Assembly (NCBI GenBank): GCA_030522415.1
Contig: CM060111.1
Coordinates: 47,111,866-47,175,865, forward strand
DNA from: Channallabes apus
Taxonomy: Eukaryota > Chordata > Actinopteri > Siluriformes > Clariidae
Reading direction: 5' to 3'
DNA: 64,000 nt
The notes under the pieces are model-generated. The model searched no databases and was not told where the DNA came from. It was given only the letters and a program-made list of their open reading frames with translations. Shown here in pieces: positions 54,247 to 64,000 of the stretch (positions within the stretch are counted from its first letter, which is position 1; the number at the start of each line of letters is the position of its first letter). The position numbers and the translations under genes were made by a program.

Positions 54247-54297
<51 letters not shown>
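54247..54297. repeat. (CA)n microsatellite
   Basis: About 25 CA units. Shorter CA tracts lie at 54574-54616 and 55085-55114. The region 53843-55260 shows no gene. Confidence 0.95.
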
Positions 54298-54301
<4 letters not shown>

Positions 54302-55083
54302 AAATAAACGAATAAATAAATAAATTATTGAATATATTTATAAACCTGTAAAAAAATTTTCCAAGAAACATTATAATAAACCGGCACGACGACATAAAAT
54401 TCTTATTTAAGACTTGAGTGTGTTCTGTCCTGTATATTATATATAATAAATATTTCTATTATAGACACTCACTGATTTACTGATTTTCCTTAAAACTGTT
54501 TCACTCAACTTAAATTGTAGTTTCTTTTTCTCTGAACTGAACAGGAAGACGGATGTTTGCATGATGGAAATTGACACACACACGCACACACACACGCACA
54601 CACACACACACACAAATATTTATATAGCAACAGGGCCCTAAGTGTATTTCTTTTATATTCCGACAATTTACCATTTTTTATTACATAATGACATTTTACT
54701 TTTTAATTCTTTATAGTTACATAAACTATGTAGGGTTAGGGTTATTTTTTTTAAATCACTGAAATTAATGAGTTCTTGTTGTTTCGTATATAAACACTCG
54801 CACCTTCACCTTCTCTCTGTTGAAGTTAGAAAAAACTACTACTCCTAATAAAAGCTGGTCATGTGCCTGAGAATCTGTAAAGAAGAGTAAACTCCTCCCT
54901 CCTGAAGATACGTAGCCCCGGGTGTGTGAGGTGTGATGTAACGGCTGTGACACACTCGGCTGTGAAGAGTTCATCTGAGTTCTTAAGGTTACAGCACTGT
55001 GTCACAGAAGCTCAAGTGACACGACAGAATACAGAGACCTATTGCGTGGTGTACCTGCAGAGGGCAGCACAATCCTACTGCTG

Positions 55084-55118
<35 letters not shown>

Positions 55119-55265
55119 TGTAAACTTCATTTCCGTCTCACACCGACCCTGTAGGGAATATTGACTGATTCCTGATGCTGTAAGTGATGAGGTTCCTATT
55201 AAACCCTGTATTATTTATTATCACAGTTATGAGTTTTATTTCATTTATGTAGCTTATGTTCATAC

Positions 55266-55830
55266 ACAGTGGAACCTCGGTTCATGAATGGCCAGAATAC
55301 AAACAAGTCGGTTGACTAATAAAAAATTTGCCTGAATTTTCTCATGAACTCCTCGGAACACGACCCAGAAACCTCCATCTCGAGATGCTGCTATCAGCTG
55401 AAGAAGGGTGTGAGTGTGTCGCCCAGCGGAGGCCTGCGGTCGGGGATCGCCCAAATGATAAAACATTTCTGTGCAAACTGAAAAATGTCCAAGCCTTTGC
55501 CGAGAAGTATCATCTGAACAAAATGTGTCGAACTTACTTTAGGAGAATTGTGCAGCACAAAAAAAAACCTAATTTCTCTGGATTGACTTTTAGTGAAACC
55601 AGCGACCACATGTGAACCAAAGGCCAAGAAACAAGGAAACGCCCTGGAGGAGAATGATCCAGTGTTATTATAGAAGGGGCTCTCATTCCGAACACTACCC
55701 TCCTCCCCACCCAACTTCCTCTCCTCCATTCCTTCACTTCTGTGAGTCTCCCTAAGAAGGGTGCATGAACAATACATATAATATATATATATTTACAGTG
55801 AAACCTTGGATTGCGAGTAACACATTTTAT
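55266..55830. mobile_element. Tigger/pogo-like remnant
   Basis: The CAGTGGAACCTCGGTTCATG terminus at 55268 and CAGTGAAACCTTGGATTGCG at 55797 resemble Tigger-type ends. Between them, shifted plus-strand frames (55328-55615) carry transposase-like pieces with no intact motif. Assignment is tentative. Confidence 0.45.
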
Positions 55831-56093
55831 TTTGTGTCTGTGTGTGTGTGTGTACAGCGCGAGTGTAAAACAAATGAAAGTCTCATTAGAGAGGTTAAAG
55901 ATTTGACGCCATGTCGGTTCACAGTCTCTCTTTTGCAGTTCCTCTCTGATCCTACAGGAGGAGCTCTAAGCTTTTCACACACTGGTCAGCAGCACAGCAT
56001 CCTGTGTGTCAGGAGTGGATGTGAGGTTTGTTGAGAATTATCATAATATTATTATTCATATATATTAATATATTAATTTATATATTATTAATA

Positions 56094-56332
56094 TTCCTCT
56101 CAAGGTTTCTTCCTAATGCCATCTCAGGGAGTTTTTCCGTGTCACCTTTGGCTTGTTCATCAGACACATTTCACTCATCATTCATTCATCTCATTATTAT
56201 CTAGACACATTTTTCTCACACATACACACTTCCAATTTTTTTTTTTAATTTCGTACATTTTTTGTGAAGCTGCTTTGGGACAATGACTTTGTTAAAAGCG
56301 CTATATAAATAAAATGTAATTTAATTTAATAT
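56094..56332 (+). repeat. L2 3' tail
   Basis: CTCTCAAGGTTTCTTCCTAATGCC and GTTAAAAGCGCTATATAAAT, the same subfamily as 4640-5000. No coding part. Confidence 0.8.
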
Positions 56333-56904
56333 TAATTACTACTACTACTAACAACAATAAAAATAATAGAAATTTTACTTTGCAGCCATATTTGAAATTT
56401 AGTATTATAAATTAAGTAATTAATTTGCATTTAGTTTCTTTGCAGTTTATTTTATAAACACACATAAATAAAATATGCACAACAGTTGATTTCTAATCGT
56501 TTCTAATCGTAGTCATTAATATAATAATCATTTACTGTGTTCACTAGCGTTTGTTATATACTGTACAGCACGGTGTGTTTCGTCTGCGTGTGTGATCTGC
56601 TGTTTAAATCAATCTACACTGTGTAATAGATTATCTGATTCAGATGTTTTTATTGGATAACTGCAGAAGTCCGTCAGATCAGATCACCTGTGCAGATGTA
56701 AACACACCGAGTGTAGCAGTGATGCAGGTGTGTTTTGAGTGGTGTGTAAATGACAGACAGATTTGAGTTTGACGGTAAATCACGAAGCTTCTCTGAATAA
56801 AACTCGTCTGATGATAATCTCTGCAACAGGAGCTGTTACAGACGGAGGTGATGTACAGCTCTGACACTGTGGGGTGTAAAATCCTCCTCTCCTCCTCCTC
56901 CTCC

Positions 56905-56945
56905 CGCCTATAAATCACACACACTCACCCACACACACTGAGCAC
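56905..56945 (+). promoter_or_regulatory. htr1a: candidate htr1a core promoter (TATA box)
   Basis: TATAAAT at 56909-56915 follows a CT-rich stretch and lies about 130 bp before the start codon. A transcript start near 56940 would give a ~100-nt 5' UTR. Inference from sequence only. Confidence 0.35.
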
Positions 56946-56990
56946 TGAGCAAAGTGGAGGGAGCGTCAGTGTGTAATCGCTCACACAGCC

Positions 56991-57032
56991 ATGCGTCCAC
57001 ACACACCGAGTGAGAGGAGTTCAGACGAGTGA
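56991..57032 (+). CDS. 13-codon uORF upstream of htr1a
   Basis: An ATG at 56991 (context CAGCCATGC) opens a 13-codon frame ending TGA at 57030-57032, only 7 nt before the main start codon. It could reduce translation of the receptor. Expression is not shown. Confidence 0.45.
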   Translation: MRPHTPSERSSDE

Positions 57033-57039
57033 GTGCAGC

Positions 57040-58164
57040 ATGGAGAGGACGGGTGTGAACATGAGCCTGAACATCACAGAGGAACTCGGAGAGCTTCGGT
57101 CCACTCTCACCTCACAGCTCATCACCTCGCTGCTGCTCGGAGCACTCATTCTTTTTGCCATTTTGGGGAATACGTGTGTCATCGCCGCCATTGCACTGGA
57201 GCGATCTCTCCAGAATGTGGGTAATTACTTAATTGGCTCGTTAGCGGTCACGGACCTCATGGTGTCAGTTCTGGTGCTTCCCATGGCTGCTCTCTATCAG
57301 GTCCTAGACAAGTGGACTTTGGGTCAGGAGCTCTGTGATCTGTTCATCGCTCTGGATGTTTTGTGCTGCACGTCTTCCATCCTTCACCTGTGTGCCATTG
57401 CGCTCGACCGTTACTGGACCATCACCGACCCGGTCGACTACGTGAACAAACGAACCCCGAAACGTGCAGCCGTGTTAATCAGCCTCACGTGGATCGTCGG
57501 ATTCTCCATCTCTATCCCTCCAATGTTGGGATGGAGGAAACCTGAGGATCGCTCAGACCCCGACGCATGCTCCATCAGCCAGGATCCAGCCTACACAGTG
57601 TACTCCACGTTCGGCGCTTTCTACCTGCCGCTCGTCCTCATGCTCGTACTTTACGGACGCATTTTTAGAGCAGCCAGATTTCGCATTCGAAAAAACGTTG
57701 GAAAGCGCCGGAAAGTATCGACTAGAATCTCAGACCACGACGAAATCACAATGAGCATCAGTTCAAACGGAGCCACGAAACCCAAGATAGAGTCGATGGA
57801 ACTGAGAGCAGAAAACTGTAAAGGACACGTGCTGCCGCTCTCCAACACCTCGCTGTCCGAGCAAAGGAACAGGAAGAGCGTGGAAATGAAAAGAAAGGCG
57901 GCTCTAGCACGGGAGCGCAGGGCGGTGAAGACGCTCGGCATCATCATGGGGACGTTCATCCTGTGCTGGCTGCCGTTCTTCATCGTGGCGCTCGTGCTGC
58001 CGTTCTGTAAGGCGCGATGCTCGATGCCCGACTGGCTCGGAGACGTCATCAACTGGCTCGGCTACTCCAACTCCCTCCTGAACCCCGTCATCTATGCCTA
58101 CTTCAACAAAGACTTCCAGAACGCTTTCAAGAAAATTATAAAATGCAAATGCGTCAGGGCGTGA
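57040..58164 (+). CDS. htr1a: serotonin receptor 1A (5-HT1A-like GPCR)
   Basis: 374 aa, intronless like vertebrate HTR1A. The ATG at 57040 is chosen for its strong context (GCAGCATGG); no ATG precedes it in frame. The N terminus has two glycosylation sequons (NMS, NIT). TM1 carries GN (about 38-48), TM2 AVTDLM, TM3 the amine-binding Asp ([12 protein letters not shown]), followed by DRY. TM5 has [20 protein letters not shown], a strong 5-HT1A signature. Loop 3 is long and basic. TM6 has CWLPFF, TM7 [19 protein letters not shown] (NPxxY). The tail ends in KCKCVRA with possible palmitoylated Cys. It couples to Gi/o and inhibits adenylate cyclase in neurons as an auto- or heteroreceptor. Teleosts have htr1aa and htr1ab; I cannot say which this is. 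It appears intact. Confidence 0.95.
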   Translation: MERTGVNMSLNITEELGELRSTLTSQLITSLLLGALILFAILGNTCVIAAIALERSLQNVGNYLIGSLAVTDLMVSVLVLPMAALYQVLDKWTLGQELCDLFIALDVLCCTSSILHLCAIALDRYWTITDPVDYVNKRTPKRAAVLISLTWIVGFSISIPPMLGWRKPEDRSDPDACSISQDPAYTVYSTFGAFYLPLVLMLVLYGRIFRAARFRIRKNVGKRRKVSTRISDHDEITMSISSNGATKPKIESMELRAENCKGHVLPLSNTSLSEQRNRKSVEMKRKAALARERRAVKTLGIIMGTFILCWLPFFIVALVLPFCKARCSMPDWLGDVINWLGYSNSLLNPVIYAYFNKDFQNAFKKIIKCKCVRA

Positions 58165-58290
58165 GACTCGAACACTCGTCTTATTGTCCACCATTCTGAA
58201 TTGTTGAAAGGGATTGTGGGTAAGCAGAGTTCAGATGTGAAAAACCTCAGCAGTAAATTACTGCCTGTGTATACAGTAAGTGTGTGTGTA

Positions 58291-58323
<33 letters not shown>

Positions 58324-59085
58324 TTGTGTTTATAACTAAATCGATATATAAACACTATAGGGTGTGAATGGTTAATTTGTTTTCAGTTCGACTCGTCCTG
58401 TAGATTTGTCCTTGTTAGTTTGTGTTCGCTCTGAACTCCTGCACATCTGTACACATTAATATTTTATCTCTACTCACTGTAAAAGATGAGACATACACAA
58501 GATGATCAAAGAATTTATAATATGCCTAAAAGCCATGATAATAGTCTTCTCTTATATCCTTGCTGCATTGATACAACTGTATTTACAGTAAAAAAATAAT
58601 TATATATTATATATTATATATTACAGGAGGAACAGAATCCTGCACCAAACTGTGGATAAAATATTAATCTCCATTAAACTCTGAATATTAAACCCTGTTG
58701 AGTGTCACAGCCGAGTGCAGCTCACGCCCTGTGTGATATTATTATGAGTGTAAAATGTGAATAACACAAGATTAAATTTTTTTTATTAATATTGAATTCT
58801 ATACGTGACTTGATTATAAACTGGCATGGAGTGTGAGTTCAGGGACGCGGTGACCCCGACTCTCACCAGGTGTTACAGGAACACTCGCTGCTCGTCTCCT
58901 CCACTGTTCATCGCTGTACACTGTTGATATGATTACGGAATTTAACAGTAACATTGGCTCGTTAGCACGGGGCGAACATTAACATTAACGTCACTCATGA
59001 ACCTTTGGTCGTAAACATGCATCAATAAAATTGTGTGAAAGTGATCAGCTCATCGAGCCTTCTCCAGAGTCTGGCGTGGGAGCAC
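58165..59085 (+). other. htr1a 3' region with candidate poly(A) signal
   Basis: Contains a TG tract (58281-58311) and an AATAAA at 59024-59029, a reasonable 3' end signal giving a ~0.85-kb 3' UTR. No other gene. Confidence 0.4.
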
Positions 59086-59104
59086 GGGGGGGGGGGGGGG
59101 GGGG
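59086..59104. repeat. G19 homopolymer
   Basis: Nineteen consecutive G residues, prone to slippage and sequencing error. The following 59105-59700 shows no gene that I recognise. Confidence 0.9.
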
Positions 59105-59717
59105 ATGGGTGCAGGTGTAGCCTCCAGGGGTCAGTCTTCACCTAACACCTGTCTAGATCCAATTAGGATGACCTCGAGGCTGCTACGAATAGACCGGGGG
59201 AGAAGAAGAAGCCCATTGCAATTCCCACTTCAAGCTGCTGCCCGTCAGTGCAGAACCTCATGAGGACGAAGCACGCATACATGTCCTGGAAGTATCTGAC
59301 CATCGTGGTTATGATTTTCTGGTGAGTAGAAAAACTCTAGTGTATTGTTGATCAACTGGATGTGACACTAAGCTGAGATCTCAAAATAAAGCCAAACAAC
59401 ATGCGGGTAGGGGGGATTGAAAAGGGGGGGGGTCGTTCCTTCTGGATCAGTTCCCAAATTACTGTTGTGCGTTTCCTGTCCTGATACTACATCCTTATGG
59501 CAGCTGGTGTCAAATCATCCATGATCCTCTGGGTGACCGGTCCGCCTCCTGCCGCTACTGAGAGAAACGTTCTGACTGAGGATGATCATTAGTTCTAGTC
59601 TCCTGACCCGGCTGATGTTTGGGTTCTACAGAACTCTTTACTCTTTTGATGGTTTATAGGGAATAAGACACAGTTGGACACAGTGGACTTGTGGTGATGT
59701 TTATGTGCCCAAAAAAC

Positions 59718-61920
59718 TATACATTACACCCTACACACTATACACTATACACTACACAATATACACTATACACTACACATTATACACTATACACTATACA
59801 CTGTACACTACACACTATACACTACACACTATACACTGTACAATATACACTATACACTACACACTGTACACTATACACTACACACTATACACTGTACACT
59901 ATACACTACACACTATACACTGAACACTACACACTATACACTGTACACTGTACACTATACACTACACACTGTACACTGTACACTATACACGACACACTGT
60001 ACACTATACACTATACACTACACACTATACACTGTACACTACACACTATACACTGAACACTACACACTATACACTACACACTGTACACTATACACTACAC
60101 ACTGTACACTATACACTACACACTATACACTATAGACTACACACTATACACTACACACTATACACTGTACACTACACACTATACACTGTACACAATACAC
60201 TATAGACTACACACTGTACACTATACACTACACACTATACACTGTACACTACACACTATACACTGAACACTACACACTATACACTGTACACTATACACTA
60301 CACACTGTACACTGTACACTATACACTACACACTGTACACTATACACTGTACACTATACACTACACACTATACACTACACACTATACACTATAGACTACA
60401 CACTACGCACTGTACACTATACACAACACACTACACACTATACACTGAACACTACGCACTACACACTATACACTGTACACTATACACTACACACTATAAA
60501 CTACACACTGTACACTACACACTATACACTACACACTATACACTGTACACTACACACTATACACTGTACACTATACACTAAACTCTATACACTACACACT
60601 ATACACTACACACTATACACTACACACTGTACACTACATGCTACACACTATACATTACACACTGTACACTATACACTGTACACTATACACTGAACAATAC
60701 ACACTATACACTGTACACTATACACTACACTCTATACACTGAACATTACACACTATACACTACACACTGTACACTACACACTATACACTATACACTACAC
60801 ACTATACACTACACACTATACAGTGTACACTATACACTATAGACTACACACTATACACTACACACTGAACACTACACACTATACACTACACACTATACAC
60901 TGTACACTATACACTACACACTATACACTGATCACTACATACTATACACTAGACACTGTACACTACATACTATACACTACACACTATACACTGAACACTA
61001 CCTAACATTACACTGTACACTACACACTATACACTACACACTATATAGTGTACACTATACACTATACACTACACACTGTACACTACACACGATACATTAC
61101 ACACTATACACTGTACACTATACACTGTACACTATACGCTACACACTATACACTACACACTGTACACTACATGCTACACACTATACATTACACACTGTAC
61201 ACTATACACTACACACTATACACTGAACACTACACACTATACACTGTACACTATACACTACACTCTATACACTGAACATTACACACTATACACTACACAC
61301 TGTACACTGTACACTACACACTATACACTGTACACTATACACTATACACTACACACAATACACTGATCACTACATACTATACACTAGACACTGTACACTA
61401 CATACTATACACTACACACTATACACTGAACACTACCTAACATTACACTGTACACTACACACTATACACTATATAGTGTACACTATACACTATAGACTAC
61501 ACACTATACACTACACACTATACACTGAACACTACACACTATACACTACACACGATATACTACACACTATACACTGTACACTATACACTACACACTATAC
61601 ACTGTACACTACACACTATACACTGTACACTATACACTACACACTATACACTACACACTATACACTACACACTATACACTGATCACTACACACTAGACAC
61701 TGTACACTACATACTATACACTACACACTATACATTGATCACTACACACTAGACACTGTACACTACATACTATACACTACACACTATACACTGATCACTA
61801 CACACTAGACACTGTACACTACATACTATACACTACACACTAGACACTGTACACTACATACTATACACTACACACTATACACTGAACACTACCTAACATT
61901 ACACTACACACTACACACTG
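59718..61920. repeat. 2.2-kb ACACTRY heptamer satellite
   Basis: Built almost entirely from 7-bp units ACACTAT, ACACTAC, ACACTGT and ACACTGA in shifting order. Larger blocks repeat, for example 60955-61055 and 61385-61490. Because 7 is prime to 3, all three plus-strand frames read a 7-residue repeat (YTLYTIH) without stops, which creates false ORFs of up to 121 codons. Confidence 0.95.
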
Positions 61921-62515
61921 TGATTCGAGGCACAGTCAGTTTATCCTTCATGTTTTTTCAGTGTGAACGTTTATTCTGTCATTTTTTCAGCCTGTGTGTG
62001 CAGATGGAATCTGTCTCACCAGTCTCTCTCTCTCTCTCTCTCTCTCAAACAACACAGACACACACACACTCTGTCCGCTAATCCTGTCCACAATCAGCCT
62101 CATCATCGCGCCTGCCACTCTCCGATTACATTAACATTCATTTATTCAGCTCGCCGCTGCTGTCTCATGGCCTTTATTCTTCCTGTCTCTCTCTCTCTCT
62201 CTCTCTTCATGTCTGTCTCACCCCCAAGGGACACACACTCCTGAGAGCTTCCACTGCTGAAGACACACAATTTTATTTCTGTTCTGAAACTCTGACTTTC
62301 TAGAGAGAGAAGAAGAGAGAGAGAGAAAAGCTGTGTTATATCCTGAGCGCTGCTTTTCTTTTCAGAAAATAAGAGAAAATTAATACAAATTGTTTCACTG
62401 AACTTTTAACAAATTAGTTTTTTTATTTTCGTCCGAGAGAACGATGAACAAGTGCAACGACCAAAGCAGCAACGGAGAACAACACAAAGAAAAATACAAA
62501 GCAAAACAAGTGACT

Positions 62516-62550
<35 letters not shown>

Positions 62551-63270
62551 GAGCAAAAGGTGGAAAAGTCCAACCTTATATTTCACAACAGCTGGACCAA
62601 CATCTGGGAAGAAGCTCCAGGCTCCTCTCGTCTCATTGTTACGTCCCAAACAGAGAGAGAACAAGCACCCCCCCCCTCCCCCCCTCCCCCTACGTGCTAC
62701 AATTGTCTGGTTTCGTGGACGTTTAAAGAAACAGCAGAGTGATGATTGACAGCTCTGTCTCAGATGGCAGGATGTTTTACCCCCAGCGTCCTGTTCCTGT
62801 GTGCTGTTCACACACCGACACACTGATCCCCGGTTTAATGAGGACATCTGCCTCCTCCACAGCAGAACTCTCAGTTTTACTGTTTAACTTTCAAAGAAAT
62901 ACCGTTTTTCATTCCCATAAAGTAAGAAAAACACTTTTCTTGGATCTTTTTGTAAATCTTGGATTATTTATAGTAAACAGACAGACCACAGGGGGCGCTC
63001 TGGCCAGACCACTGTCACACTGTACCTGACACACACACACACACACACGCACACACACACCACCGCCCCATTATACACTCACACCGCTGCACCCAAATCC
63101 ATAAACCTATAATAAAGTATAATAATATTTTAAACATTATTTTATTTCCCTCTGGAACTGACCGTGACCTCAGAGGCGGAGCTACAGAAGTGTGTGAGGT
63201 CACAAACATGAACCTGAACAGAAACAGAAAAGGTTTAATGAAGAGCAGAGGACATTACACCCCATCTGTC
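61921..63270. other. microsatellite-rich non-coding region
   Basis: (TC)n at 62025-62045 and 62187-62206, (AC)n at 62518-62548, a C-rich run at 62669-62690 and (AC)n at 63029-63060. Open frames here are repeat artefacts. No gene is supported. Confidence 0.6.
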
Positions 63271-63292
63271 TGTCTGTCTGTCTGTCTGTCTG
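63263..63292. repeat. (TCTG)n microsatellite
   Basis: About seven TCTG units. A (CA)n tract follows at 63428-63462 and (TG)n at 63635-63660. Confidence 0.9.
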
Positions 63293-63427
63293 AGCTGTAA
63301 CTGATTGTAAAGTGAAGCTGATTATTCTGTCGCTGTTCAGACAGACAGGTGCAGTTAGACAGGTGGATATTTTTTCTTGTGTCTCTGCCGGAAGCTAATT
63401 TCCGAGCTCTTTGGGAGAGTGTTCTCT

Positions 63428-63464
<37 letters not shown>

Positions 63465-63654
63465 GTTCCTCAGAGCAGACGGAGGTGATAACTCGCGCTT
63501 GTTCTTCCCTCTGAATCCGTCTGAATAAAGAACAAAAGAAACACTGAGTTTCAGCTCCAGCTGTTTTAAAACGGCAGGAAATTACAGCGCTGATGTGGAA
63601 AAGCACAACTCACATCTGGGCACTGGATAATCTGACTGTGTGTGTGTGTGTGTG

Positions 63655-63760
63655 TGTGTGTCCTGCCATGGATGGTACCCTGCCTCTTGCCCTAAGTTTC
63701 CTGGGATAGGCTCCGCCTCCTGCGACCCTGAACGCAGGATAAAGTGATGTAGACGAGACG
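63655..63760 (+). repeat. 3' fragment of the tRNA-derived SINE (40159 family)
   Basis: CCTAAGTTTCCTGGGATAGG and TGCGACCCTGAACGCAGGAT match the tail of the SINE at 40159-40515. The head is missing. 63761-64000 shows nothing further. Confidence 0.75.
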
Positions 63761-64000
63761 AAGCTCCGCCCCCTGCTGTAGAGCAACTTATTAAAGAGTC
63801 AAGCACCGGTGGGTCCATAAGTATTGGCACACTGACAGTGTTGGTGTGTGTGGACTCGTGGACTCCTGATCTGGATTAAACTGGACTTAAAGACTGAACA
63901 GCAAATATCACTTTCTTCATATAAATTGATGTTTTATATCAGGACTAATAATTATATAAACATCTTATTGTCACATGCAGATATCAAATTCACACACACA

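Noticed and set aside
55328..55615. 95-aa ORF as a cellular gene
   Set aside because: It lies between Tigger-like termini and looks like a shifted transposase remnant.
57010..57039. Upstream extension of the htr1a frame
   Set aside because: The frame starts at GTG, not ATG. The first in-frame ATG is 57040 and has a strong start context.
59691..60056. 121-codon open frame rich in YTLYTIH
   Set aside because: It is an artefact of the heptamer satellite, which has no stop in any plus-strand frame.
62395..62847. 150-aa minus-strand open frame
   Set aside because: Contains a poly-VC microsatellite translation and no domain.

Overview
The window looks like a piece of a ray-finned fish (teleost) genome. 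The evidence is a single-exon serotonin 5-HT1A receptor gene with fish-like sequence, a run of 174-bp leucine-rich-repeat exons typical of the expanded fish NLR-C (NLRC3-like) family, and a very dense load of fish-type mobile elements. These include L2-clade and RTE-clade LINEs, V-SINE (HE1/DANA-like) and other tRNA-derived SINEs, Tc1/mariner, hAT and Harbinger-like DNA transposons, and Tf1/sushi-like Ty3/gypsy chromoviruses. A catfish or other ostariophysan is possible, but I cannot prove the order from sequence alone. This is eukaryotic DNA, so operons and ribosome binding sites do not apply.

Layout. 0-5 kb: two L2 LINE copies in opposite orientation with hAT-like and old LTR fragments between them. 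5.6-6.6 kb: LTR plus 5' gag of a chromovirus. 7.8-8.2 kb: a dispersed DNA-transposon-like repeat. 8.9-14.1 kb: a long L2 LINE (ORF1 esterase, ORF2 EN/RT) with a Harbinger-like insertion in its 3' UTR. 14.1-16.4 kb: an RTE LINE on the minus strand, split by a 1.2-kb retroposon that encodes a small membrane-protein-like ORF I do not recognise. 19.35-19.87 kb: a solo LTR carrying a SINE. 21.8-23.6 kb: jockey/CR1-like LINE and Tc1 relics.

23.7-39.2 kb: seven LRR exons on the minus strand. All have GT-AG borders and symmetric phase-2 ends. Tc1, SINE, L2 and gypsy insertions fill the introns. No NACHT, PYD or B30.2 exon is visible in the window.

40.0-52.7 kb: a nested transposon cluster. An AT-rich terminal-inverted-repeat element holds a SINE, two copies of a small MITE-like element, a 17 x 62-bp minisatellite, a complete sushi-like Ty3/gypsy retrotransposon (43005-48146; LTRs identical by eye, 5-bp target duplication GCGTG) and an L2 copy. 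An inverted second copy of the AT-rich element lies at 51.3-52.7 kb.

53-64 kb: mariner-like and Tigger-like remnants, then the one clearly intact cellular gene, htr1a (57040-58164 +), with a plausible TATA box and a 13-codon uORF. It is followed by a 2.2-kb ACACTRY heptamer satellite (59.7-61.9 kb) and many dinucleotide microsatellites.

The most striking observation is a shared molecular signature. Three different chromovirus families carry, 1-2 nt after the 5' LTR, a 10-12-nt sequence that is the exact reverse complement of a stretch near the predicted start of their own transcript. This is the layout expected for Tf1-type self-primed reverse transcription. In the complete copy this primer site overlaps the gag start codon, and gag and pol are joined by a textbook -1 frameshift signal (G GGA AAC plus a 9-11-bp stem).
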